Below are positions 15,464 through 22,610 of a stretch of DNA of 36,707 bases, piece after piece. Every line of letters begins with the position of its first letter. Position 1 is the first letter of the stretch. Source of the DNA: Opitutaceae bacterium (GTDB lineage Bacteria > Verrucomicrobiota > Verrucomicrobiia > Opitutales > Opitutaceae); the NCBI GenBank assembly GCA_025355125.1, contig JANXLP010000063.1, positions 1 through 36,707 on the forward strand, written 5' to 3'. Below the pieces are notes generated by a model that searched no databases, was not told the DNA's origin, and saw only the letters and a program-made list of their open reading frames with translations. Made by a program: the position numbers and the translations under genes.

Positions 15464-15582
15464 TTTTTGGACTTCCGGAAGGAGAACGGACCTCCCGGTC
15501 CGTTGCAGGATTTTGCACCCTTGGCACCCGCCGCAAACTTTTGAAACGGACCGGGAGGTCCGTTCTCCGCATAGTCCAAAAA
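15464..15582. repeat. REP doublet (REPIN/BIME-like), GGAG type
   Basis: Two 24-bp arms (15481-15504 and 15545-15568) are perfect inverted copies separated by 40 bp. Each arm begins with GGAG followed by AACGGACCTCCCGGTCCGTT, itself a hairpin (AACGGACC/GGTCCGTT, loop TCCC). A palindromic hairpin with a GTAG/GGAG-type foot, arranged as an inverted pair, is the known design of REP elements mobilised by RAYT transposases. An outer inverted repeat, TTTTTGGACT/AGTCCAAAAA (15464-15473/15573-15582), extends the structure. Confidence 0.75.
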
Positions 15583-15820
15583 ACAAGGGAGGTCGGTATT
15601 CTACCAACTTCCCATGATAGTTGGACTTTCCCCGGTAGCGTCGGGATCTCTGGGCCCGATGTGTCTTGTCCCGCTCCCCGCCGCGAGCCGGGCTGCGGCA
15701 CATGAAACTGAAGACGAACATTTGCCGGCGGGGATGCAGGACGGGTTGGGGTGAGTAGCTGGCAGACGCGTGGTCATGAACCGCCTTGCACCCGGGGGAA
15801 GTCGCGTTAGGCCATAGCTC
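15583..15820. other. Non-coding stretch between REP doublet and toxin-antitoxin pair
   Basis: There is no convincing gene. Near 15603-15633 the pattern ACCAAC..C...GATAGTT.GGACTT repeats, imperfectly, the pattern at about 15449-15476 on the other side of the REP doublet, as if short direct repeats flank it. The rest (15640-15820) has no structure I recognise; the antitoxin promoter should be here. Confidence 0.4.
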
Positions 15821-16072
15821 ATGACCACCGTCGAAGTGCCCGTGGATGAACGTTGGCTGGCAAACGCTGGTCTGAATCAGGCCGAGGCCCAGCATGAATT
15901 CAGAATGATTCTCGCGGCCAAACTTTTTGAATTGCGCCGGCTGACGCTGGGACAGGCCGCCGAGATGGCGGGGTTACCGGTTTGGAACTTCATGGAGGCG
16001 CTTTCACGGCTGGAAGTGTCGGTGATGAACCTGACGGACGAGCAACTGGCGCATGATCTCCAACAGGCGTGA
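15821..16072 (+). CDS. UPF0175-family antitoxin
   Basis: The 83-aa protein has the UPF0175 layout: E..HE.R..LA.KLFE...LTLGQAAEMAGLPVWNFMEALSR, a predicted helix-turn-helix centred on LGQAAEMAGL, and a short C-terminal arm. UPF0175 proteins are commonly encoded just upstream of DUF3368 PIN-domain proteins and act as antitoxins that autoregulate the pair. The stop lies 12 bp before the toxin reading frame discussed next. Confidence 0.8.
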   Translation: MTTVEVPVDERWLANAGLNQAEAQHEFRMILAAKLFELRRLTLGQAAEMAGLPVWNFMEALSRLEVSVMNLTDEQLAHDLQQA

Positions 16073-16084
16073 GTTGCTGATCAT

Positions 16085-16522
16085 TTGTGTGCGAGCCCGT
16101 TGATCTTGTTGGCGAAGGTGGAGCGCCTGGATTTGTTGCGGGCATTGGCGGAGGAAATATGGATTCCTGCGGCGGTTTGGAAAGAGGTTGTTACCGACGG
16201 AGCCCGCCGACCCGAAGTGCTGTCGATCGAGTGGAATTTTTCCCGTGCGATCCAAGTTCCCGACATCGAGCTGGAAGCGGCTTTCCGTTTGCAGGTGGAT
16301 GCGGGTGAAGCTGCGGCGCTGGCTCTGGCGGCGCACAACCGAAACGCGTGTCTTTTGATGGATGACGCCCGTGGCCGGACGCTGGCGGAGCTGAATAATT
16401 TTCGCTGTATCGGCACGTTGGGCTGGTTGGTGCGGGCCAAAAAGGCGGGTCTGGTATCGGCGTTGCGTCCGCTGTTCGAACACTCCGGCTTGCCGGTTGG
16501 CATATTGAAGAGCGCCTTTTGA
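16085..16522 (+). CDS. DUF3368 PIN-domain toxin (VapC-like), probably N-terminally damaged
   Basis: The 145 residues from the TTG at 16085 (CASPLILLAKVERLDLL) match DUF3368 proteins: IPAAVWKEVV, DAGEAAALALA (acidic pair), CLLMDDARGR (Asp-Asp) and GTLGWLVRAKKAGL. Such proteins are Mg-dependent ribonucleases. Family members start V[VA]DTSPLI with the first catalytic Asp directly before SP. Here the in-frame codons after the antitoxin stop read VADHLCASPLILL, so the Asp is displaced by four residues. There is no ATG or GTG in that stretch, so translation from the TTG would omit the Asp altogether. It is probably a weak or inactive toxin. Confidence 0.7.
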   Translation: MCASPLILLAKVERLDLLRALAEEIWIPAAVWKEVVTDGARRPEVLSIEWNFSRAIQVPDIELEAAFRLQVDAGEAAALALAAHNRNACLLMDDARGRTLAELNNFRCIGTLGWLVRAKKAGLVSALRPLFEHSGLPVGILKSAF

Positions 16523-16615
16523 AACGCACGCTGCTGGCAGCAGGTGAATTGGACGGATAGAGTTCACGCGGAACTGAAGTGCTTCCGACGCGTCATCTCG
16601 GGCGAGCTGATGGAA

Positions 16616-16691
16616 TACGCTCGGCGGCGCGGTGCGGCATTAAAAGCTTATCGGACGCCGGTGGCGGAGACGCTGGCGCCGGTGTCGTGAG
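16616..16691 (+). pseudogene. 3' scrap of an FtsX/MacB permease gene
   Basis: Bases 16649-16691 are identical to 10197-10239, the last codons, stop and following base of the ABC permease at 9033-10238 (encoding YRTPVAETLAPVS). Upstream similarity continues with one lost base and several substitutions (GGCGGCGCGGTGC-GGCATTAAAAGC against GGCGGCGCGGTGCCGGCGTTGAAGGC), so the frame is broken. No permease sequence is recognisable further upstream. It is a fragment of a duplicated transporter gene, or of a close paralog. Confidence 0.65.
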
Positions 16692-16742
16692 ACGGGGCGG
16701 GGGAAGGGATTTCTTGCCCGCGAATAACGCGAATGGGAGCCA

Positions 16743-17270
16743 TCAGACCGAGCCGAGCTGGCGGCGAATATCGGCCGGGAGCAGCGGAATTTTTTCAGGG
16801 TAGGTTTCGCCGATGCGGATGAGGTCGGCCTCGTCTTTTTTTCGCTTGGAAAGACGGCGTTTGGGATCGGCCCACGCCAATGATTTTCCCCGGATGAGAT
16901 TTTTCAGCGAGGCGACGAGGGCGGGACAGCCGAGCACCTGCGCCGGTTGGGCGGTGGCGAGGAAATCCTGGTAGCGAGGGTCTTTGGTGAACTGAATGCG
17001 CAGGTCGCTACCGGGCTGTTGGGCGTTGAGGGACCACGTTTCCTCTTCCACCTTAAATCCAAGATTCAGCAGGGCTTCGCGGATGGCCGGCAAACGGTGG
17101 GTGGCGATGACAAGATCGGCGTCGAGAGTGTAAACGGGCCGCACATAGGTGTTCACGGCAAGGCCACCGATCACGCAATAAGGCCCCAGTTGTTCGCAAA
17201 ATTGGAGCACGAGTTGGAGATCGTTGAAGCCGGAGTTGCTCGCGGAGTTGAAGGCTTCCTGTGCGGTCAT
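16743..17270 (-). CDS. AbiEii-like nucleotidyltransferase
   Basis: The 175-aa protein starts MTAQEAFNSASNSGF. It has the nucleotidyltransferase strand-turn YCVIGGLAVNTYVRPVYTLD with G35-G36, then D50-A-D52, the usual GG..(V)...R.T.D.D signature of the AbiEii/DUF6036-type families. The later segment QVLGCPALVASLKNLIRGKSLAW fits the helix that follows the third acidic position, and the C-terminus is basic with ..RRLSKRKKDEADLIRI. Such proteins act as toxins (tRNA or nucleotide modification) or resistance factors. No antitoxin gene is adjacent, so its partner may have been lost. It belongs to the same broad family as the truncated gene at 228-767, but the sequence is not close. Confidence 0.75.
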   Translation of the reverse strand: MTAQEAFNSASNSGFNDLQLVLQFCEQLGPYCVIGGLAVNTYVRPVYTLDADLVIATHRLPAIREALLNLGFKVEEETWSLNAQQPGSDLRIQFTKDPRYQDFLATAQPAQVLGCPALVASLKNLIRGKSLAWADPKRRLSKRKKDEADLIRIGETYPEKIPLLPADIRRQLGSV

Positions 17271-17454
17271 GATTATGAAGTAACCCAGGGCGGTGGGGTC
17301 CTGCAACGTGGAATCGCCGGGCGGCGCGCGTTATGGGACGCCGGCGGCGGAGGCGCGCAGGAGCAGCCAACGGGGGATCCCAGGGGAAAAAATAGAGCGC
17401 CTTTCAAACTGCGACATTAGCTGTGGAGGGCTCGACCAATACGCGGTGGTCGGG
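17271..17454. other. Debris region with an LMF-like 21-bp match
   Basis: There is no intact gene. Bases 17352-17372 are identical to 15187-15207 inside LMF copy 2. On the minus strand the surrounding codons read PRWLLLRA in the correct frame, so a scrap of a third LMF copy is possible. The rest has no recognisable content. Confidence 0.35.
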
Positions 17455-17490
17455 CACAAAAAAGGGCGGCGACCGGATGGTCGCCGCCCT
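17455..17490 (-). terminator. Terminator of the TonB-receptor remnant
   Basis: AGGGCGGCGACC (17463-17474) pairs perfectly with GGTCGCCGCCCT (17479-17490), loop GGAT. In the minus direction a U run follows (complement of 17457-17463). Its core GGCGACC/GGTCGCC resembles the terminator of the intact receptor gene at 19259-19293, consistent with a duplicated gene end. Confidence 0.85.
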
Positions 17491-17523
17491 GGATTCTGTT
17501 CGTTCAGATGAACGAAGACAGGA

Positions 17524-17862
17524 TTAGAACTTCAGCGTATTCGTCAGCAACCAGGTGCGGGGCGCGGACAGGATATACGTGGCGCCTTCGATGTATTTCT
17601 TGTCGAGGGCGTTGTAGATACCGAGCTGCGTGCTGATCTTGTAGCCGAGGACTTCCCATGGGTAGCCGACGTTGAGGTCGAACACCAGGAAGTTACCGGA
17701 GGTCAGACCGGCGGCGCGGGGATTCCAATCCACACTGCGGCTGATGATCGTCTGGGACTTGTAGCGGGCGTTGGCACCGAGCGAGAGGCCGGGGACGACA
17801 CTGGTGAACGTGTATTTGTTGATCGAGTTGGGGGAGAACTCGGGAACGTTCTCGAGACGCTC
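17524..17862 (-). pseudogene. TonB-dependent receptor, 3' remnant (last ~112 codons)
   Basis: The frame ERLENVPEFSPNSINKYTFT to the end (WLLTNTLKF) is a close copy of the C-terminus of the intact receptor at 19327-22482: ADWNPRAGGLTSGNFLVFDV there, VDWNPRAAGLTSGNFLVFDL here. It encodes the final beta-strands with the terminal Phe of outer-membrane barrels. Homology stops abruptly at 17862, 11 bp after the end of the 262-aa gene upstream. There is no start and no plug. The remnant keeps its own terminator. Confidence 0.85.
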
Positions 17863-17873
17863 CCTAAACGACT

Positions 17874-18662
17874 CTACTTAGTTCGCCCGGCCATCGCCAA
17901 AATATCGCTGCGTTGACTCTTCATATTTGAAATCTCCATGCGTAGTTCGTCGCGAAGCACTTCGAGTTGTTTTGGTGACATAAAACCGGCTGCGGCCAAT
18001 TGCACTTTTTCGTAGGTCGCCTCCATCGTTCGGACATAAGCCTCAATTGCCTCGGCCGTCGGGACTCTCGAGCGCGAGGGAGTATCGATCTGCGCCATGA
18101 CCTCGCATAATTGCTCCATCTCTATGGACGACATTCCCTCGCCGCGATAAATCATGATTAGGTTGATTTCATTTAGGGCTTTTCGGAATGGGAGGGTTTT
18201 AATGTAGCTTTCAACTGCTTGGGTAAGCTGATCACCAAATTTTGCTGTGAGCCGGGTGCGAATCAGTTCTGTTTGTTTACCGAGATAAACCTGCAAATCT
18301 ACTTTCAGCTCGAACGCCTCCGTTTTAGCATCGGCAAAGGCGATTTCCCTCTCGGCAAGTGTTTGGCGCAAACATGCGATCACTTCCGTTGGCAGCGTCG
18401 CCGACAGCTTTATAAGCAATGGCGCAAATTTTCGGTAGGAGTAGCTTTTCAGATACTCGTCCCTGTAGATTTTATCAGTCGAAACCATTCTTAGTGAGGC
18501 GGGGTCTTTCCCTGCTCCGTCAGGCCTACTTGGTCTCGGTGTTGAAATTGAAGGAGGCGACGACGGCGCGTTATTGGCGGCTAACAATCTGAATACACAA
18601 AAGCTACCGATCAGTATGCACACGGTGACTCCTGTGAGAATTCCGAGGGGTTTTGTTTTCAT
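17874..18662 (-). CDS. Membrane-anchored helical protein of unknown function
   Basis: The 262-aa protein has one N-terminal hydrophobic segment (about residues 9-29, ILTGVTVCILIGSFCVFRLL), a Pro/Ser-rich linker (33-50) and then an almost wholly alpha-helical, charged domain (about 60-262). It contains LAEREIAFADAKTEAFELKV, LTQAVESYIKTLPFRKALNE and a helical tail (MSPKQLEVLRDELRMEISNM). The linker and helical domain should be periplasmic. I do not recognise a family. Base composition is lower in GC than the flanking genes, and the gene abuts the receptor remnant, which suggests it arrived with the 101-aa gene upstream in an insertion between two receptor copies. Confidence 0.65.
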   Translation of the reverse strand: MKTKPLGILTGVTVCILIGSFCVFRLLAANNAPSSPPSISTPRPSRPDGAGKDPASLRMVSTDKIYRDEYLKSYSYRKFAPLLIKLSATLPTEVIACLRQTLAEREIAFADAKTEAFELKVDLQVYLGKQTELIRTRLTAKFGDQLTQAVESYIKTLPFRKALNEINLIMIYRGEGMSSIEMEQLCEVMAQIDTPSRSRVPTAEAIEAYVRTMEATYEKVQLAAAGFMSPKQLEVLRDELRMEISNMKSQRSDILAMAGRTK

Positions 18663-18685
18663 GAATCGGCTTTTTGGAAGTTGAG

Positions 18686-18715
18686 AAAAACGGGCGTCGG
18701 AATGGCCGACGCCCG
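18686..18715 (-). terminator. Terminator after the 101-aa secreted protein
   Basis: CGGGCGTCGG (18691-18700) pairs perfectly with CCGACGCCCG (18706-18715), loop of 5. A U run follows in the minus direction (complement of 18686-18690). It lies between the 101-aa gene and the 262-aa gene, so the latter depends on readthrough or its own promoter. Confidence 0.8.
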
Positions 18716-18725
18716 CGATTCTAGG

Positions 18726-19031
18726 TTAGTATAACCAAACTTGGATGTCCAAGTTGGAGGTGTCGTAGCCCACCGTGTGTATTCCGGCTACATAGTCCGT
18801 ATCTACGGTCAGGCTCCAGTTGTAGGTCCAACTAAAACCCGGAGATGAACTCCAGCTCGTCACTGGATAAGATAGGCCCATCCAGTTGACGTCATACTGC
18901 TCCCCGTAGCTCATCTGGGTTTGCAAACCCTGCCCTTGGGGACCCGCGAACGGGATCGAGCCGAATGATAGCGTGGCCACGCCGAGCAGCATGCAGATCA
19001 TCGCGAGCAATCTAACTATGTTCGTTTTCAT
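18726..19031 (-). CDS. Small secreted protein of unknown function
   Basis: The 101-aa protein has a clear Sec signal peptide (MKTNIVRLLAMICMLLGVAT, cleavage near FGS-IPFAG). The mature part of about 76 residues is rich in Trp, Tyr, Ser and Gly with no Cys: QMSYGEQYDVNWMGLSYPVT, SWTYNWSLTVDTDYVAG and a C-terminal VWLY. It looks like an all-beta extracellular protein. The aromatic C-terminus and small size are compatible with a secreted peptide or surface-associated protein; I cannot name a family. It has its own terminator and an AT-rich upstream region, so it is probably a single transcription unit. Confidence 0.65.
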   Translation of the reverse strand: MKTNIVRLLAMICMLLGVATLSFGSIPFAGPQGQGLQTQMSYGEQYDVNWMGLSYPVTSWSSSPGFSWTYNWSLTVDTDYVAGIHTVGYDTSNLDIQVWLY

Positions 19032-19258
19032 ATTACTGATCTTTCTTTAGACGACGATCAGTCCAAAGGGGTTGGACTTGGGAAAAAGTCGTCACTGAAA
19101 ATGTTTCAGTCCTTAGAACCGGGACAGCAATCGAGAACTACGTATCTGCCTTATTATCAATTATTTTTTACACTAGAGTTAGGGTTTATATTTATCCTTA
19201 AAAACTTTTTGGAGTAGAAATTTTAGATTACCAGCCTCTGTGGTAGTCACAGAAATAG
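19032..19258. other. AT-rich intergenic region upstream of the small secreted protein
   Basis: This 227-bp stretch is far more AT-rich than the rest of the window (for example ATTATCAATTATTTTTTACA near 19150). It holds the promoter of the minus-strand 101-aa gene. I see no gene and no repeat. Its composition supports a foreign origin for the 17874-19258 segment. Confidence 0.45.
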
Positions 19259-19293
19259 ACAAAAAAAGAGCGGCGACCGTTCGGTCACCGCTC
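19259..19293 (-). terminator. Terminator of the TonB-dependent receptor gene
   Basis: GAGCGGCGACC (19268-19278) pairs with GGTCACCGCTC (19283-19293). In minus-strand RNA the single mismatch becomes a U-G wobble. A long U run follows (complement of 19259-19267). It ends the receptor transcript. Confidence 0.85.
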
Positions 19294-19326
19294 TCAGTTT
19301 TATCAACTAACCGCGTTGGCGCTTAG

Positions 19327-22300
19327 TTAGAATTTCAGTGTATTTGTCAGCAACCAAGTCTGTGGAGGAGACAGGACGACGTTGGTGCTGGAACCTTCGA
19401 CGTATTTCTTATCGAGGGCGTTGTAGATGCCGAGCTGGGTGCTGACCTTGTAGCCGAGCACTTCCCACGGGTAGCCGACGTTGACGTCGAACACCAAGAA
19501 GTTACCGGAGGTCAAACCGCCCGCGCGGGGGTTCCAATCAGCGCTGCGGCTGATGTTGGTCGTGGATTTGTAGCGGGCGTTGGCACCGACCGACAGGCCT
19601 GGGACGACGCTCGTGAACGTGTATTTGTTGATCGAGTTCATGGAGAACTCAGGAACGTTCTCGAGGCGCTCGCCGTATTGGAGGTCAGAGTTAATCGTGG
19701 CGATCTTACTGGCGTAGGCGGTCGAAGCGGCGGCAGCGATATACCCAGCAGAACCGGGTTTATTGACCGTTGGGTTTTCCAAGGTCTTAGCCGTCCACAT
19801 CCAGGAGCCGTTCAACACGGACTGGAAGTTGCGCTTGGGGCTCCAGATGAACTCGAAGTCAGCACCTTCGATACGATTCTTCACACCGATTGTGCGCCAA
19901 CGGGCGATGCGTGAAGCGCCGCTTGCGGCGGCACTGGAAACGAATCCGCCTTGAGCGGAGATTAGAGTTCCAGGAGGCCCGAAGAGAGCGACGTTACCAC
20001 CGGGGACAAACGCGCCGTTAAGTGGCTCGTTAGCTACAGCTACACCGTCGTCGAGTTTTTGATTCCGACGCTCAGAACGGAACAGGGCGAAGGTGCCCGT
20101 GAGCTTGTTGTCCCAGAGTGAGGTCTTCACACCAATTTCAGCGTTAAAGCCGTCTTCGTTTTTGATCACGTCGAAGGCACCGATCTTGGCGAGCGCATCA
20201 TTAAAGCCTTGGAAGTTGCTGATCGTCTGACCGCGATAGGAGAACGAGCCAGCAGCGTTGAAGTTCGGGTTGGAGGCGTTGAGTGCCCAGGCCCGAGCCG
20301 CGTTATAAACCTCAGGCAGCGTGAGTTTGCTGATACCGGAGGCAGTGCCGTTGTTGAGACGGAAAACCTTCGAGTAAGAGGTGTAAACGTTGATGTCCTT
20401 GGCGACGGCGTAGGAGAGACCTGCCATCCATGACGTGCCAGCCTGGCGCTGGAAGCCATTCGAGTCACCAGAGTAGCTCGGGCCGTAGTTATATGCACTT
20501 GGGTCATATGTGACCTGGTCGGTGAACGCGTAGTTAGGTGGAGCATACCACGGGAAGTTCGACGTGAGGTATTGACCGCTGTCGCGGTTCATTTCGCGGC
20601 GGACACCGGCGAGGATGTTCAGGCGATCATCCAGGAGGGAGGCGTTGTAGTTCAGGTAACCGGCTTGGTATTGGGTCTTGTAACCGTCGAGGAGGGTGCG
20701 GTTGTAGAGGAACAAGCGGCTAATGTCGGGCGTGATTTCCGCGCCGGGATCGAATTGCGAGTAAACCTGATTGACGGTCTTGATGGCACCGAAACGGTCG
20801 CGAATGACTTGGTTGACGGGAACATCGCCCGTCTGACCGCCGCCGAAAGCGCCGCCAGAGGCGGTCGTGCCGGAAATGGTCACGCCCGGATTACCTTGGG
20901 CATTGGTGATACCGGGAATCTGGGAGTAGTTAAAGTTGCCGTATGGAGTCGGCTGGTTGGCGTTATACTGCTGGAGCTGCTTCTGGAACTGACCGCCGGC
21001 GAGGAGGCGGTGTTTCACGCCCCAGCCGTCGAGCTTGAAAATGAAGTCAACCTGATGGTTTTGAATGCTGCGGTAGTAGCCTGAGGTCGCGCCGCTCTCG
21101 AGAGCGTTGAAGGTGCGGCCATCAGCGTAAGGCTGGATGGTGCCTTCGATGCTGTCGTAGCGGGCGGTCTCGTTGGTCAGCACGTAGCGAGCGTCCATCC
21201 AGGATACGGGAGCGAACTCCACGGTCATGCTGGGCGTATCGACGTTGTTGATCTGGCGGGAGCCGCGGTTGGTGAAGTTGAAGCCTTCATCATGAACGCG
21301 GGAGCCGTCTTTGGCGGTGTAGTAGGCGCCCCGAATGACGCGAGAGAAGAGCGGAGTGTTGTAGTTGCCGGTCGAGGTGCGCACGTCTTGGATGTAGGCG
21401 CTTTGGTTGTTAAGGATGCGGGCTTTGTAGGCGGTCGCATCGGCCACACCGGAGGCGGCGATGAGCGCGGCGCTGGGGTTGGCGAAGGCTTGGAACCAAC
21501 CGTCTGAATAATTCCAGTCCTTTTGGTTATCGTTATAGGTGCCATCGAGATGTTCGAACTCGAAGGTCACTTTGACTTTACCGCTGTCGAAGGGGATCAG
21601 GGTCAGATTGGCCGTGATGCTGTTTTCCTTCTTGAACTCGAATTTGCGGAAGCCGCTGCGGTTTTCCCAAGAACCGACGACGCGCATGGCGGCCTTCTTG
21701 GAGAGCTGGGTGTTGTTGTCCAGCACCACGCGGTTCATGTTGTTATCGCCGACGGTGTAGCTGAGGGTCGTCGGGATCTTCGCGAACACGGGCTGCTTGG
21801 TGATGTAATTGATAACACCACCGGGATAGCCGGCGCCGAAGAACACGGAGGCCGGGCCCTTCACGATCTCGATACGGTCAACGTTGTTCACGTTGTAGCC
21901 GATGTAGCGCGAGATGCCGTTACGCAGGAGGGAATTCACACCGAAACCACGGAGCGTGAAACCGCCCTGGGGCGTGGCCGAATTGGACGGACGGCGCATC
22001 GAGAAGTTGTTGTCGCCCGCACCGGAGGAGGTGTAGCGGAGCACGTCGGTGATGGAACGGATGTTCGCGTCATCGAGGAAATCCTTCGACATGACCGACA
22101 CGGACATCGGGATGTTTTGGATCGCCATGTTGATGCGCGTCGCGGTGACCGAGTTGGTGCGCAGGTAACCGTTGTCTTTTTCGCCGGTCACCTCGAAGGC
22201 GGTCAGCGTCTGCACGCCGGCATCGGCCTGCATGGAAGAGGTAGCGGCAGGCGCGGCGGCGGCCGTTGTGGTCGTCGTCGTGGTGGTGGAAGCCGCCGGG

Positions 22301-22482
22301 GCGGTGCTGCCTTCAAGCGCGGCGAGGCGCTTGCGGAGGGCGGCATTTTCTTCCTGGAGTTTCTTTACGGCGTCGCTGTCAGCTGCAAAGCCCATGGGGG
22401 CCGAGACAGCCATCAACGCGGCCAAACAGGATACCAAGTATTTCTTGGTCCTGGGGGAGGCGGTGCTGGTTTCTAGTTTCAT
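19327..22482 (-). CDS. TonB-dependent outer-membrane receptor
   Basis: The 1051-aa receptor has a signal peptide (residues 1-34, cleavage after GFAA), a short heptad coiled coil (VKKLQEENAALRKRLAALEG, about 38-58) and a Thr/Ala linker including eight Thr. A TonB-box-like LTAFEVTGEKD is followed by a FhuE-like plug (about 95-235: NIPMSVSVMSKDFLDD, then LRGFGVNSLLRNG, VDRIEIVKGPASVFFGAGYP and GGVINYITKQP). The rest is a large 22-strand barrel ending NALDKKYVEG...LLTNTLKF. It imports a ligand across the outer membrane using TonB energy; the locus suggests an oligosaccharide or glycoconjugate, although the plug is of siderophore-receptor type. The N-terminal coiled-coil/linker is typical of Opitutaceae receptors. 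The LacI-type regulator gene lies immediately upstream. Confidence 0.9.
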   Translation of the reverse strand: MKLETSTASPRTKKYLVSCLAALMAVSAPMGFAADSDAVKKLQEENAALRKRLAALEGSTAPAASTTTTTTTTAAAAPAATSSMQADAGVQTLTAFEVTGEKDNGYLRTNSVTATRINMAIQNIPMSVSVMSKDFLDDANIRSITDVLRYTSSGAGDNNFSMRRPSNSATPQGGFTLRGFGVNSLLRNGISRYIGYNVNNVDRIEIVKGPASVFFGAGYPGGVINYITKQPVFAKIPTTLSYTVGDNNMNRVVLDNNTQLSKKAAMRVVGSWENRSGFRKFEFKKENSITANLTLIPFDSGKVKVTFEFEHLDGTYNDNQKDWNYSDGWFQAFANPSAALIAASGVADATAYKARILNNQSAYIQDVRTSTGNYNTPLFSRVIRGAYYTAKDGSRVHDEGFNFTNRGSRQINNVDTPSMTVEFAPVSWMDARYVLTNETARYDSIEGTIQPYADGRTFNALESGATSGYYRSIQNHQVDFIFKLDGWGVKHRLLAGGQFQKQLQQYNANQPTPYGNFNYSQIPGITNAQGNPGVTISGTTASGGAFGGGQTGDVPVNQVIRDRFGAIKTVNQVYSQFDPGAEITPDISRLFLYNRTLLDGYKTQYQAGYLNYNASLLDDRLNILAGVRREMNRDSGQYLTSNFPWYAPPNYAFTDQVTYDPSAYNYGPSYSGDSNGFQRQAGTSWMAGLSYAVAKDINVYTSYSKVFRLNNGTASGISKLTLPEVYNAARAWALNASNPNFNAAGSFSYRGQTISNFQGFNDALAKIGAFDVIKNEDGFNAEIGVKTSLWDNKLTGTFALFRSERRNQKLDDGVAVANEPLNGAFVPGGNVALFGPPGTLISAQGGFVSSAAASGASRIARWRTIGVKNRIEGADFEFIWSPKRNFQSVLNGSWMWTAKTLENPTVNKPGSAGYIAAAASTAYASKIATINSDLQYGERLENVPEFSMNSINKYTFTSVVPGLSVGANARYKSTTNISRSADWNPRAGGLTSGNFLVFDVNVGYPWEVLGYKVSTQLGIYNALDKKYVEGSSTNVVLSPPQTWLLTNTLKF

Positions 22483-22510
22483 ACGTTGTGTGTGTGGGTT
22501 GGTCGTTTCC

Positions 22511-22546
22511 CGGTCTGGGTGCGGCTAGGAGCCGCGCCGAAGACCG
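22511..22546 (-). promoter_or_regulatory. Hairpin in the presumed 5' leader of the receptor gene
   Basis: On either strand CGGTCT/AGACCG (22511-22516/22541-22546) encloses GCGGCT/AGCCGC (22521-22526/22530-22535) with a 3-nt loop, giving an interrupted 12-bp stem 28 bp upstream of the receptor start. It may be a leader structure or the tail of the lacI transcript; there is no U run on the lacI side. Confidence 0.4.
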
Positions 22547-22610
22547 GCAAAAGGGAGGGGGAAAGTGGGGTGGGGTGTGGGGGTAGCGAGGCGAAAGCGT
22601 GCGATTATTC

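Noticed and set aside
14278..15705. 475-aa plus-strand ORF, and 11896-12792, 298 aa
   Set aside because: Both are Gly/Glu/Arg-rich antisense shadows of the two LMF genes; codon composition is that of opposite-strand GC-rich frames.
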